64,000 bases of DNA from Acidobacteriota bacterium (GTDB lineage Bacteria > Acidobacteriota > Vicinamibacteria > Vicinamibacterales > UBA2999). Of this stretch, positions 31,728-40,815 are shown piece by piece. The notes under the pieces are model-generated. The model was given only the letters and a program-made list of their open reading frames with translations, was not told where the DNA came from and did no database searches. The translations under genes and the position numbers were made by a program. The stretch lies in assembly GCA_030650395.1 (NCBI GenBank), contig JAUSDY010000117.1:1-64000 (forward strand), given 5' to 3'. Numbering within the stretch: the stretch's first letter is position 1; every line of letters begins with the position of its first letter.

Positions 31728-33800
31728 ATGACATTGCGACTTACGCTCTTCGCGCTGGCACTCTCGGTGCTCGTCGCAACAGGTCAGGAGCCACAGCTTC
31801 CGCGGTTTCGATCGGGCGCGAATCTTGTCGCGGTCGACGCCTACGTGTCGAAAGACGGCGTGCCCGTGACCGACCTTCGAGCCGAAGACCTCGAAGTGCT
31901 CGAAGACGATCGCCCCCAAAAAATCGAGAGCTTCCGCCTCGTGCAATCGCGTGCCGCCGGCGGGATCACGACGCGGCCGGAGCCGCTGGGGTCGGTGGCG
32001 CAGCGCGATGCGGCGTCCGATCCCGAGTCACGCCTGTTCGTGCTGTTCCTCGATCAATGGCACGTCAGCCTCGGCGGCTCGGCCCGGGCGCAAGCGCCGG
32101 TGTCGGAGATCCTGAACCGGGTGATCAGCCCAGACGACCTGGTAGGCGTGATGACGCCGGAGATGTCGCCACAAAGCCTGAACCTGACGCGGAGGACGGC
32201 GGCGATCGACCGGATGCTAAGGGACAACTGGACGTGGGGCGAGCGCGATAAGCTCAACACTTCCGACCCGCGCGAGCGCGATCTCGAGCTTTGTTACCCC
32301 GACGATCCGCGAAAACCCGAGCAAAACGGTGTGGCCAAGGAGCTGATCGAACGCCGCCGCGAGCTGAGGACGCTGCAGTCGCTCGATGCGCTCGTCACGC
32401 ACCTGGGCACGCTTCGCGACGAGCGCAAGTTCGTGGTGCTGCTGACCGAAGGGTGGGTGCTGTTCCGGCGCAACGATCGGCTGGGCGGCGTGCTGGGCGG
32501 CTCGATTCCGGGCTCGCTGCCGATTGGCGTCGGCACGGACGGCCGAATCGTGACCGGACAGGATCCGCGCGAGTCGGCCGGCAGGGGCATGGAGTCCTGC
32601 GACCGCGAGCGCGTGCTGCTGTCGTTTGTCGATCACGAATACGAGCTGCGCCAGATTGCGCAGCGCGCCAATCGCGCCAACGTCAGCTTCTACATCATCG
32701 ACCCGCGCGGGCTTGCGGCGTTCGACGATCAGATCGGTCCGATGCGTCCCGCCACGCCGGAGCAAGATCGCGCCCGCATGTCGGCGCGGCAAAACGGCGT
32801 GCGCGAGCTCGCCGAGCAAACTGATGGCGCGGTCGTCCTCAACACCAACGACGTGCGCGGCGCCACGGCGCGGATGATGGCCGACCTCGGCTCGTATTAC
32901 CTGATGAACTATTACTCGACCAACACCAAGCTCGATGGCCGCTTCCGCCGCATCACGGTGCGCGTGAGACGAGAAGGCGTCGAGGTGCGCGCGCGGCCGG
33001 GCTATCTCGCGCCGACTGAAGCCGAAGCACGGGCCGCGGGGGTCGCGCCGGTGCTCCCGCCGGGAAGCCGCGGGCCTGCGGCTCTGCCACCGACCGTGGC
33101 GCGGGCGCTCGAGATGATCGCGCCGGCGCGCGGCAACCTGCCCGTGCGCATCCAGGCGGCGGGAGGACGCGGCTCGATCCGCGCGGTCGTGGAGCTCGAT
33201 CCGGTCACGCTCAAGCTGCCGGAGTGGGCGACGGGCGGAACCGTGCGCCTCACGATCGATCCGGAGAAGGGCTCGGGCCCCGAATCGCAGGTCGTGACGT
33301 CAACGCTCGACCCTGGCGCGCGCAGCGTGGTGTTGGCCGCGAGCGGCAATCCATTTCCGCCGGGCCGCTACATCGTTCGCGCCGAGGTCACGCCGAAAGC
33401 CGGACGCATTCCGATTAAGGCATCGACGGCGGCGATGGTCCCGCCGGAGGCCGCCGAGGTGGGCACCGGCCTGCTCGCGCTGCGCCGCGGCCCGAGCACG
33501 GGCCTGGCCTATGTGCCGACCGCGGATCCGCGGTTCCGCCGGACCGAACGGCTGCGCGTGGAAGTGCCGCTGGCCGCCGCCGAATATGCGGGCGCGGCGC
33601 GACTACTGACGAGGGAAGGGCAGCCGATGCCGCTCGTGGCGACCTACACCACTCGGGCGGATGCCGCGACGAGTGTCACGTTCGGCGTCGCCGAAATCGT
33701 GCTGGCGCCGCTCGCGGCGGGCGATTACGTGTTGGAGGTGACGCTGACCAAGGGGAAAAATAGCGAGGTCGTGGCCTACGGATTTCGGATCGTGCCCTAA
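31728..33800 (+). CDS. VWFA-related acidobacterial domain protein (TIGR03436-like), copy 2
   Basis: 690 residues, paralogue of the preceding gene and 10 nt behind it. Signal MTLRLTLFALALSVLVATGQ, then PRFRSGANLVAVDAYVSKDG, LFVLFLDQWHVSLGG, FVVLLTEGWVLFRRNDRLGG and NRANVSFYIIDPRGLAAFDD. The stretch RRGPSTGLAYVPTADPRFRR is identical in both copies, so the C-terminal part is the best conserved or has been converted. ATG 31728 starts the signal peptide. Tail-to-tail 4-bp overlap with the next gene. Confidence 0.9.
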   Translation: MTLRLTLFALALSVLVATGQEPQLPRFRSGANLVAVDAYVSKDGVPVTDLRAEDLEVLEDDRPQKIESFRLVQSRAAGGITTRPEPLGSVAQRDAASDPESRLFVLFLDQWHVSLGGSARAQAPVSEILNRVISPDDLVGVMTPEMSPQSLNLTRRTAAIDRMLRDNWTWGERDKLNTSDPRERDLELCYPDDPRKPEQNGVAKELIERRRELRTLQSLDALVTHLGTLRDERKFVVLLTEGWVLFRRNDRLGGVLGGSIPGSLPIGVGTDGRIVTGQDPRESAGRGMESCDRERVLLSFVDHEYELRQIAQRANRANVSFYIIDPRGLAAFDDQIGPMRPATPEQDRARMSARQNGVRELAEQTDGAVVLNTNDVRGATARMMADLGSYYLMNYYSTNTKLDGRFRRITVRVRREGVEVRARPGYLAPTEAEARAAGVAPVLPPGSRGPAALPPTVARALEMIAPARGNLPVRIQAAGGRGSIRAVVELDPVTLKLPEWATGGTVRLTIDPEKGSGPESQVVTSTLDPGARSVVLAASGNPFPPGRYIVRAEVTPKAGRIPIKASTAAMVPPEAAEVGTGLLALRRGPSTGLAYVPTADPRFRRTERLRVEVPLAAAEYAGAARLLTREGQPMPLVATYTTRADAATSVTFGVAEIVLAPLAAGDYVLEVTLTKGKNSEVVAYGFRIVP

Positions 33801-34924
33801 GATCCGCCGGTCGTGAACGTCATGGTGAAGGGCGCCATCGCGCCGCCGTCAGTCCCTTTGATCCCTTCGAGAAACTCGACCTTCACGGTACGAAAGCGCT
33901 GCCACGGCTGCGTGGGCCGGATCTCGAGCGAGCGGTTTTCTTTCGCATAGGTCGTGGCAAAGGCCACCGTCGGGGGCTGCGCTTCGCCGCGATCGCGAGA
34001 CTCGGACGCCGCATAGGTGATCCGGATGCGATCCTTTAAGGTCGCCGGATCGAGGTCGCGCGACAGTTGAAGCCGGATCCGGTCATCGAGCCGGACATCG
34101 GCTTCGCCTTCGCTCGGCGCCGCAAACAACACGTCCACCGGCGGCGGCGGTGGCGCCGCGATCGTCACTTCGGTCGCCGTTTCAGCGGGCGCCGGTGCGA
34201 GCTCGATCGATGTCCCTTCCAGCCAGGTCAGACCCTTGGCGGTGCGGACCGTGCCCGAGACCTTGACCCAGCGTCCGCTGTCGATGCGCTTGTTGGGATC
34301 GAAGTTGAACGTCCTGCCCCTGGGCTGCAGGCCCATCACCCACACCGCGGCGTCGGCCGAGCGCAGCACGAACTGCCATTTGTTGTTGATCGGCGCTTCA
34401 GGAAGATCGCCGAACAGGTTGCGGCCGCGGAACTGTCCCTGGATCGTGACGGGGCGGCCGACGAATTTCTCGGGCTCCATCGCCAGCGTCCGCAGCGGCG
34501 GCGTCGCGACGGCGGTCGCCGCCGGCGGCGGAGCGCTGCTGCCCAGGATCAGCATCAGCTCCTCTCCGGGCCGCGGCCAGCGATCGGGATACGCGCTGCG
34601 AACCAGGTCGAGCAGGTTGAACGGAATCAGCCGCGGATCGTCTTGCGAGACGCGCCCGATGTCGAAGAACTGGCCGCGGGCTTCGATGCGGCCTTCCGGA
34701 TAATCGCGCGCGATCAGCCGCACGCTGGCTTCGTCGGTGCCGATCGAGCGGCGCTCGCCCTCGCCGCGCACCTCGCCGACGATCAGCACGGTTTGCTGGT
34801 GGTAGAAGCCCGGATAATTCTTGAGCGCGGCGATGGTCGTGGCGCGCCGCGTCGCCGGCTGCGCCACGACGGTGGCGCACAAGCCGGCGACGGCAATCGC
34901 TAGGGCTCCGGCGAGGGTTCGCAC
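33797..34924 (-). CDS. Secreted protein with Ig-like (Big_5-type) C-terminal domain
   Basis: 375 residues from GTG 34924, which overlaps the OPT transporter stop (TAGTG). Signal peptide TLAGALAIAVAGLCATVVAQ. The middle has two OB-like units (GFYHQQTVLIVGEVRGEGER; MEPEKFVGRPVTIQGQFRGR) and the end an SbsA-type Ig domain: LFAAPSEGEADVRLDDRIRL, QLSRDLDPATLKDRI, KVEFLEGIKGTDGGAMAPFT. Function unknown; co-transcribed with the transporter. Confidence 0.75.
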   Translation of the reverse strand: MRTLAGALAIAVAGLCATVVAQPATRRATTIAALKNYPGFYHQQTVLIVGEVRGEGERRSIGTDEASVRLIARDYPEGRIEARGQFFDIGRVSQDDPRLIPFNLLDLVRSAYPDRWPRPGEELMLILGSSAPPPAATAVATPPLRTLAMEPEKFVGRPVTIQGQFRGRNLFGDLPEAPINNKWQFVLRSADAAVWVMGLQPRGRTFNFDPNKRIDSGRWVKVSGTVRTAKGLTWLEGTSIELAPAPAETATEVTIAAPPPPPVDVLFAAPSEGEADVRLDDRIRLQLSRDLDPATLKDRIRITYAASESRDRGEAQPPTVAFATTYAKENRSLEIRPTQPWQRFRTVKVEFLEGIKGTDGGAMAPFTMTFTTGGS

Positions 34925-36918
34925 TAAATCTTTCGTCGCGCGAATCTCGACAGGATCACGGCCAGTGCGAGGAACAGCACCGCGCCCGCGAGTTGCGCAG
35001 CCGCGCTCTCGCCGTGCAGCCACGGCACGATATCGCCGATCGGGGCAAAGTAATCCGCGTAGAGCGAGCTGGTCGCGTTCGGATTGTCCGCGGTCGGCGC
35101 CGCGTATTGGTAGCCGAAGAGAATCGCGTAGAGGATGCCGGCGAGCGAGCCGCCGGCGATGAGGCCCGAACTGAACAGCGTGCCGGCGCTGAGGTCCGAG
35201 TCGCTCGTCTCGCCGGTCTTGCGCTCGACCCACCAGCGCACCAGGCCGCCCACGAAGATCGGCGCGGTCGTGGCGATGGGCAAATACGCGCCGACGGCAA
35301 ACGACAGCGAGTGGATGCCGCACAGTTCCAGCGTCACCGCGACAAAGACACCGACCAGCACCAGGCCCCACGGCAGGCTCTGCGAGAGCAGGCCTTCGAT
35401 CAGCGTGGCCATCAACGTCGCTTGCGGGGCCGGCACGGCCTCGGATCCAATTCCGAAGGTCGTGTGCATTTGCAGAACCGTGTAACCGATGATGAACGCC
35501 GACGTGATCACGCCGATCGTCAAGCCCAGCTGCTGGTAGAGCGGCGTGGCGCCGACAATGTAGCCGGTCTTGAGATCCTGCGACGTGTTGCCGGCATTCG
35601 CGGCGGCGATGCAGACGATGGCGCCGACCGACAGCGCCACCGGCCCGTAGACATCGCCGGTCCATCCCAGCGCCACGAAAATAATGCAGGTAATGATCAG
35701 TGTCGCGATCGTCATGCCCGAGATCGGATTTGAAGAGGAGCCGATCAGACCCGTGATCCGCGACGACACAGTGGCGAAGAAGAACCCGAACAAAATAATC
35801 AGAATCGACACCAGCACATTGCCTTGCGTCGGCAGGCCGGGCGTCACGGCCAGGAACACCGCGAGCAGGAACGATCCGCCCAGCACGACCATCATCGGGA
35901 TGTCGCGTTCGGTGCGGAGTTGCTGGCCGCCGCCCGCCGCGCCGAACCCCTTGAGCCCCTCGCGCGCCGACGAGATGATGGTCGGCAGTGTCCGGGCCAA
36001 CGTGATCAATCCGGCGGCGAGCACCGCGCCGGCGCCGATGTAGCGGATGTAGGCGCGCCAGATTTCGCCCGGGCTCATTTCAGAAATCAGGTACGGCAGT
36101 CCCGTCGCCGGGTTGTTGGCGAGGGTCGGATGAATCGGCGGCAGCGGCGTGGTCATCGACGCGCCGAGCAACGACAGCAGCGGCAGCAACACGAGCCACG
36201 ACAGCACGCCGCCGGCGACCATCGTGCCGGCGATACGCGGGCCGATCACGTAGCCGACACCGAGGTACTCGGGCGAGATGTCGACGGCCACAGTCGCATT
36301 AGGGAATGGGCTCAGCCGCGACATCGAGTAGCCGATGTCCTGGCGGAAAATATTGAAGGTCCATGACAACGATTTCCACAGCGCCCCGAAGCCGAGGCCG
36401 CTGAACACCAGCCCGGCGAGCTTGCCGCCGCGTTCTCCGGCGACCAGCACCTGGGCGCAGGCGGTGCCTTCGGGATACGGCAGCACACCGTGCTCTTTGA
36501 CGATCAGCGCCCGCCGCAGCGGCACCATCATCAACACGCCGAGGATGCCGCCCGCAAACGCCAGCATCGTGATCTGGGTGTAGTTGAAGTAGCCGGGGCC
36601 GTCGGGCAGCAGGAAGATCAGCGCCGGGACGGTGAACACGACGCCGCCGGCGACCGACTCGCCCGCCGAGCCGATGGTTTGCACGATGTTGTTTTCGAGG
36701 ATGGTCGAGCCGCCGAGTTTCTTGAGCACCGAGATGGCGAGCACCGCGATCGGGATCGAGGCGCTGACCGTGAGGCCGGCGCGCAGGCCCAGATAGACGG
36801 TGGACGCGCCGAAGATCAACCCGAACAGCACGCCAATCATGATGGCCTTGGCGGTGAACTCTGCGGGCGATTGCTCGGCGGAAATGTAGGGGTGGAAGCC
36901 TTTAGGGGTCTCTGCCAT
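34924..36918 (-). CDS. OPT family oligopeptide transporter
   Basis: 664 residues, about 15 membrane segments. GFHPYISAEQSPAEFTAKAI, MIGVLFGLIFGASTVYLGLR, NNIVQTIGSAGESVAGGVVF and RITGLIGSSSNPISGMTIAT (NPISG) are signatures of the bacterial OPT branch. Imports peptides or metal chelates across the inner membrane. ATG 36918 matches family length; the frame stays open further upstream but reads antisense of rex. Divergent from rex, starts 70 bp apart. Confidence 0.92.
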   Translation of the reverse strand: MAETPKGFHPYISAEQSPAEFTAKAIMIGVLFGLIFGASTVYLGLRAGLTVSASIPIAVLAISVLKKLGGSTILENNIVQTIGSAGESVAGGVVFTVPALIFLLPDGPGYFNYTQITMLAFAGGILGVLMMVPLRRALIVKEHGVLPYPEGTACAQVLVAGERGGKLAGLVFSGLGFGALWKSLSWTFNIFRQDIGYSMSRLSPFPNATVAVDISPEYLGVGYVIGPRIAGTMVAGGVLSWLVLLPLLSLLGASMTTPLPPIHPTLANNPATGLPYLISEMSPGEIWRAYIRYIGAGAVLAAGLITLARTLPTIISSAREGLKGFGAAGGGQQLRTERDIPMMVVLGGSFLLAVFLAVTPGLPTQGNVLVSILIILFGFFFATVSSRITGLIGSSSNPISGMTIATLIITCIIFVALGWTGDVYGPVALSVGAIVCIAAANAGNTSQDLKTGYIVGATPLYQQLGLTIGVITSAFIIGYTVLQMHTTFGIGSEAVPAPQATLMATLIEGLLSQSLPWGLVLVGVFVAVTLELCGIHSLSFAVGAYLPIATTAPIFVGGLVRWWVERKTGETSDSDLSAGTLFSSGLIAGGSLAGILYAILFGYQYAAPTADNPNATSSLYADYFAPIGDIVPWLHGESAAAQLAGAVLFLALAVILSRFARRKI

Positions 36919-36986
36919 GCGCCGGATAATAGCAGGGACTCTGCGCTTCGCCCCTCGTGGGAATTGCGGTATTCTGAAAATCGAGC

Positions 36987-37005
36987 TTGTGAATTCACCG
37001 AACAA
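36987..37005. promoter_or_regulatory. Possible Rex operator over its own start codon
   Basis: TTGTGAATTCACCGAACAA: half-site TTGTGAA, then an inexact inverted half ending AACAA, near the TTGTGAA-n4-TTCACAA Rex consensus. It includes the rex GTG. The right half is imperfect, so this is a suggestion only. Confidence 0.35.
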
Positions 37006-37657
37006 GCGGAAGCCCGCGACCGAGCCGGTTTCCGAGCTGACAACCAACCGTCTCTCGGTCTACCTTCGCTGCCTGACCCAACTCGAGTCGGCGGGGGTCG
37101 AGACAATCTCTTCGCAGGCGCTCGCCGATCAGTTCCTCTTGAACGCCGCCCAGATCCGCAAGGATCTGGCGTACTTCGGCGAGTTCGGCGTGCGCGGCGT
37201 GGGCTATTACGTCAAGGACCTGAAGCGTAACCTGCGGCAAATCCTCGGGCTCGATCGCAAGCTGCGCGTCGCGGTGATGGGGGCCGGCAACCTCGGCCTG
37301 GCGCTGGCCGACTATCCGGGCTTCAAGCGCGAAGGCTTTGAAATTGCTGCGATGTTCGACGTGGCCGACGCAAAAATCGGCGACGAATCGCGCAGCGGGG
37401 TCCCGATCCACGATTTGCGCGAGCTCAAGAAAGTGGTGCGCAAGGAGCACATCGACATTGCCGTGATCGCCGTGCCGGCCGAATCGGCGCAGCAGGTGCT
37501 CGAGCAAGTGGTGGCCGCCGGCATCAAGGCGGTGCTGAATTTTTCTCCAGGAGCGCTGAAGGTGCCGTCAGGCATCAAGCTGAAGAGCGTCGATCTGACG
37601 GTGTCGCTCGAAAGCCTGTCGTTTTACCTGGCGCAGGGGATTGATGATGGCAGCTAA
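36989..37657 (+). CDS. rex: Redox-sensing transcriptional repressor Rex
   Basis: 222 residues. N-terminal winged helix [20 protein letters not shown] and [39 protein letters not shown]; Rossmann NADH domain [20 protein letters not shown]-terminal swapped helix [17 protein letters not shown]. It senses NADH/NAD+ and represses respiratory and fermentative genes. GTG 36989 is chosen because the earlier frame reads through the OPT promoter region. Overlaps moaC. Confidence 0.93.
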   Translation: MNSPNKRKPATEPVSELTTNRLSVYLRCLTQLESAGVETISSQALADQFLLNAAQIRKDLAYFGEFGVRGVGYYVKDLKRNLRQILGLDRKLRVAVMGAGNLGLALADYPGFKREGFEIAAMFDVADAKIGDESRSGVPIHDLRELKKVVRKEHIDIAVIAVPAESAQQVLEQVVAAGIKAVLNFSPGALKVPSGIKLKSVDLTVSLESLSFYLAQGIDDGS

Positions 37658-38135
37658 GCGTCCCGGATTGACGCATGTCGATGCGCGCGGGCGCATTCGC
37701 ATGGTCGACGTCGGCCACAAGCCGGTGACGTCGCGCGAGGCCGTGGCCCGCGGCTCGATCGCGATGTCGGCTGCTGCGCGCAAGCTGATCCGATCCGGCG
37801 CCGTCAAGAAAGGCGATCCGCTGCAGGCCGCGCGCCTCGCCGGCATCATGGCCGCCAAGAAGACGAGCGAGCTGATTCCGCTCTGCCACCCGCTGGCCCT
37901 GACGCACGTGTCGGTCGACCTCACCGCCACGCGCACCGGCTACACGATTGAATCGCGCGTGCGCACGTCGGGGCAGACCGGCGTTGAAATGGAAGCGCTC
38001 ACCGCCGTCGCCGTCGCCGCCCTCACGCTCTACGACATGGTGAAGGCGGTCGACAAGACGATGGAGATCGGTGACATCCACCTCGCGGAGAAAAAAGGCG
38101 GGCGCTCGGGACACTACGTCAGAGTTAAGAGTTAA
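37647..38135 (+). CDS. moaC: Cyclic pyranopterin monophosphate synthase
   Basis: 162 residues. [40 protein letters not shown] (active-site loop), [20 protein letters not shown] with the catalytic Asp, and [20 protein letters not shown]. Second step of molybdopterin synthesis. ATG 37647 (or 37644) overlaps the end of rex by about 11 nt, with GGGG at 37637-37640 as binding site. No other moa gene is nearby. Confidence 0.95.
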   Translation: MAAKRPGLTHVDARGRIRMVDVGHKPVTSREAVARGSIAMSAAARKLIRSGAVKKGDPLQAARLAGIMAAKKTSELIPLCHPLALTHVSVDLTATRTGYTIESRVRTSGQTGVEMEALTAVAVAALTLYDMVKAVDKTMEIGDIHLAEKKGGRSGHYVRVKS

Positions 38136-38216
38136 GAGTGCAGAGTGCAGAGTGAAAAACGAAGACACCGTTGCTTTGTTCTAAACTCTGAACTCTCAAC
38201 TCTGAACTCTGAACTC
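38113..38216. repeat. Inverted pair of period-7 arrays (AGTTAAG / ACTCTGA)
   Basis: Left array 38113-38152 (AGTTAAG, AGTGCAG units) begins inside the last codons of moaC; after 28 nt the complementary right array 38181-38216 (ACTCTGA, ACTCTCA units) ends at the ATG of the dehydrogenase gene. Confidence 0.88.
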
Positions 38217-39200
38217 ATGAAGGTCCTGATCTCCATCCAGCAACCCGTTAAGCAGTGGCAAATACCGGCTGAGGGTGTCGCCACGTTGCGGGCACGCTTT
38301 CCGCACATCGATTTCAGTCACGCCACCACCGACGAGACGCGCGCGCAAGGGCTGGCCGAGTGCGACATCGCCTACACCTGGATCCTCAACAAGGCCGAGC
38401 TCGATCGCGCGCCGAAGCTGCGCTGGGTCCACACCTCCGCCGTCGCGGTCGACACGCTCTGCCTGCAGGACCTGTTCGCGCGCGGCGTGGCGGTCAGCAA
38501 CACCCGCGGCGTGCAGGCGGTCCCGATCGCCGAGCACGTCATGGCGGTCGTGCTGGCGTTCGCCAAGCAACTGCCCGCGGTGCTCGACAACCAGCGCCGG
38601 GCCCACTGGGCACAGAACGAGTTCGTCGGCCTGCACCTGCCCTGGCTGCTGCGCGGCCGCACCCTCGGCCTGATCGGCGTCGGCACCATCGGCGCCGAGA
38701 TCGCCGCGCGCGCCAAGGCGTTTGGCATGCGAGTGGTGGCGGTGCGGCGTCGGACCGGGCACGACGCGATCAAGAACGTCGACGACACCTTCGGTCCGGA
38801 GCAACTGAGCGACATGCTCACGCAGTGCCACGTGCTGGTCGTGGCCGCCCCGTTGACGCCGTATACGTCGGGCATGCTCGGCGCCCGCGAGTTTCAGCAG
38901 CTCCCGCGCGGCGCGCTGGTCGTGAACGTCGGCCGCGCGAAGATCGTCGACACCGACGCGTTGATGGACGCGCTCCATTCGGGTCACCTCGGCGGCGCAT
39001 CGCTCGACGTGTTGCCACAGGAGCCGCTGCCGTCCGACCATCCGCTGTGGAACTGTCCGAATGTGATCTTGTCGCCCCACACGTCTGGTTTTCGCGAGGG
39101 CCACTGGGATGAGGTCGTCGCGCTCTTCGGCGAAAACCTCGAGCGCTTTGAAAGAGGCGAGGCGCTGCGGTTTCGCGTCGAGCCGGAGCTGGGGTACTAG
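38217..39200 (+). CDS. D-isomer specific 2-hydroxyacid dehydrogenase
   Basis: 327 residues. Nucleotide site LRGRTLGLIGVGTIGAEIAA; catalytic Arg in LVVNVGRAKIVDTDALMDAL; Glu in LDVLPQEPLPSDHPLW; His in NVILSPHTSG. The substrate 2-hydroxy/2-keto acid is not predictable. The start lies immediately after a repeat array with no ribosome binding site, so translation initiation here is unusual. Confidence 0.9.
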   Translation: MKVLISIQQPVKQWQIPAEGVATLRARFPHIDFSHATTDETRAQGLAECDIAYTWILNKAELDRAPKLRWVHTSAVAVDTLCLQDLFARGVAVSNTRGVQAVPIAEHVMAVVLAFAKQLPAVLDNQRRAHWAQNEFVGLHLPWLLRGRTLGLIGVGTIGAEIAARAKAFGMRVVAVRRRTGHDAIKNVDDTFGPEQLSDMLTQCHVLVVAAPLTPYTSGMLGAREFQQLPRGALVVNVGRAKIVDTDALMDALHSGHLGGASLDVLPQEPLPSDHPLWNCPNVILSPHTSGFREGHWDEVVALFGENLERFERGEALRFRVEPELGY

Positions 39201-39207
39201 CCGGTCG

Positions 39208-39302
39208 ATTTCAGATGTCAGATCTCAGATCTCAGATCAATCGCCGAGATCTCAGATCTGAGATTGATCTGAGATCTGAGATCTGCGATCTGAGATCGGC
39301 GG
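39208..39302. repeat. Inverted period-7 arrays (CAGATCT / GATCTGA)
   Basis: Left units CAGATGT, CAGATCT, CAGATCT and right units GATCTGA, GATCTGC repeat around a short centre. Because AGATCT is self-complementary the array folds in several registers. The right half encodes the last residues (SDRRSQISDQSQI) of the CDF gene. Confidence 0.88.
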
Positions 39303-40154
39303 CGGTTCAACATGAATGATGGCGTCCTTGATCTGGGGGAAGGCCGCCATCACCCGATCCTTGACGACGTGCGAGAGCGCGTGGGCCTTGTCCAGCCGCA
39401 TCTCAGGGTCCATCCAGATGTGCAGGTCGAGAAACACGAAGTCCGCCGAGCCTCGGCTGCGAATGTGGTGGCAGCCGAGCACGTCGGGCACGCTCGTCAC
39501 CACCTGGCGGATCGCCTCTTCAGGCATCGCGATCTGATCCGCCAGGATCCCTGACGTCGACTTGAAGATCTCCCAGCACGCGTAGCCGATGAACACCGCC
39601 ACCACGATGGCCGCGGCCGGGTCGAGCCACGCGTAGCCGAGGTTGACGCCGACGAGCGCGAGGATCACCGTGATCGACGTCAGCAGATCGCTGGTGGTGT
39701 GGTGCGCGTCGGCCAGCAGCACCTCGCTCGACAGCCGCCGCGCGGCGCGGCGCTCGTACGCCACCACGCCCAGGTTGATGAGCAGCGTGCCGCCCATCAC
39801 GACGAACGTCATCACGTTGATCGTCGGCTCACCGCCGGTCTGAAACCGCTCCCACGCCGCCGACAGGATCTCGCGCAGGACCAGCAGCAGGAACAGCAAG
39901 ATCCCCAACGACGCCATCGTCTCGAACTTGCGATGGCCGTAGGGGTGATCGTCATCCGGCGGCGCGCCGCCCATTCGCACGCCGAACAGCGCGACGATGT
40001 TCGAGGCGGTGTCGGTGAGCGAGTGGAAGCCGTCAGACAGGACGCTGACGGCGCCGGTGGCTATGCCGGTGGCGATCTTGGCGGCCGCGACGATCAGGTT
40101 GAGAAGAAAGACACGCCAGAGAACCTGCTGGACCTGGCTGGTGCGGTCTTTCAC
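39252..40154 (-). CDS. Cation diffusion facilitator (CDF) metal exporter
   Basis: 300 residues, six membrane helices. Metal sites: SVLSDGFHSLTDTASNIVAL (HxxxD variant of helix II), DHPYGHRKFETMASL, LLADAHHTTSDLLTSITVIL (helix V HxxxD). Cytoplasmic domain with CHHIRSRGSADFVFLDLHIW. Exports Zn/Co/Fe/Mn-type ions. The final 13 or so residues are encoded by a 7-bp repeat array and are not part of the family. Confidence 0.92.
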   Translation of the reverse strand: MKDRTSQVQQVLWRVFLLNLIVAAAKIATGIATGAVSVLSDGFHSLTDTASNIVALFGVRMGGAPPDDDHPYGHRKFETMASLGILLFLLLVLREILSAAWERFQTGGEPTINVMTFVVMGGTLLINLGVVAYERRAARRLSSEVLLADAHHTTSDLLTSITVILALVGVNLGYAWLDPAAAIVVAVFIGYACWEIFKSTSGILADQIAMPEEAIRQVVTSVPDVLGCHHIRSRGSADFVFLDLHIWMDPEMRLDKAHALSHVVKDRVMAAFPQIKDAIIHVEPPPISDRRSQISDQSQI

Positions 40155-40158
40155 GTCG

Positions 40159-40815
40159 CTAGAACACGCGGGCGTGAGGAACCGGCCACCAGCGAATCTG
40201 GACTTTCCCGATGATGTACTTCTTGGGCACGAAACCCCAGTGACGGCTGTCGGAGCTGTTGTTGCGGTGATCGCCCATCACGAAGTAATAACCCTCGGGG
40301 ATGACCTGCGGGCCCCAGTCGTCGTGGCTGCGGTACTCGGCGGGCACGAAGTCGTCGCGCACCGGCACGTCGTTCACGTAGACGCGGCCGTCGACGACGC
40401 GCACCGTGTCGCCTTCTTCCGCGATCACGCGCTTGACGAACGACTTGTCGGGGTTGAGCGGGTAGTAGAGCATCACGATGTCGCCGCGCTGCGGCGCCGC
40501 GAGGCGGTAGCGCAGCTTGTTGACGATCAGGCGATCCTGGTCGGCCAGCGTCGGCGCCATGCTCTGGCCTTCGACGCGCGCCACCTGGAACCCGAACGTG
40601 ACGATCAGCGTGGCGTAGACCGCGGCCGAGGCGAGCGTGCGGACCCACGCGAAGAACTCGTCGCGCCACACTTCCATGCGGCGCATGAACGCGACCGAAT
40701 CGTCCACCGGCATCGATATCGGGATGGCGGTGGGGTTGCCGAAGCGATCGACCGCGTCGCCGGCCCTGACGAGGGTCGTCAGCGGCGGCGTCTCGTCGCC
40801 GGGGTCGGCGAACAC
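40159..40815 (-). CDS. lepB: Signal peptidase I
   Basis: 218 residues. One N-terminal membrane helix (WVRTLASAAVYATLIVTFGF), catalytic Ser in VARVEGQSMAPTL, catalytic Lys in KSFVKRVIAEEGDTVRVVDG, then VPEGYYFVMGDHRNNSSDSR-type box D/E (VIPEGYYFVMGDHRNNSSDS). GTG 40815 overlaps the stop of the response regulator (TAGTG). Processes Sec/Tat substrates at the outer face of the inner membrane. Confidence 0.92.
   Translation of the reverse strand: MFADPGDETPPLTTLVRAGDAVDRFGNPTAIPISMPVDDSVAFMRRMEVWRDEFFAWVRTLASAAVYATLIVTFGFQVARVEGQSMAPTLADQDRLIVNKLRYRLAAPQRGDIVMLYYPLNPDKSFVKRVIAEEGDTVRVVDGRVYVNDVPVRDDFVPAEYRSHDDWGPQVIPEGYYFVMGDHRNNSSDSRHWGFVPKKYIIGKVQIRWWPVPHARVF

Noticed and set aside
34925-35665. 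Upstream extension of the Ig-domain protein frame into the OPT gene
   Set aside because: A GTG with signal peptide overlaps the OPT stop; the extension is an out-of-frame shadow of the transporter.
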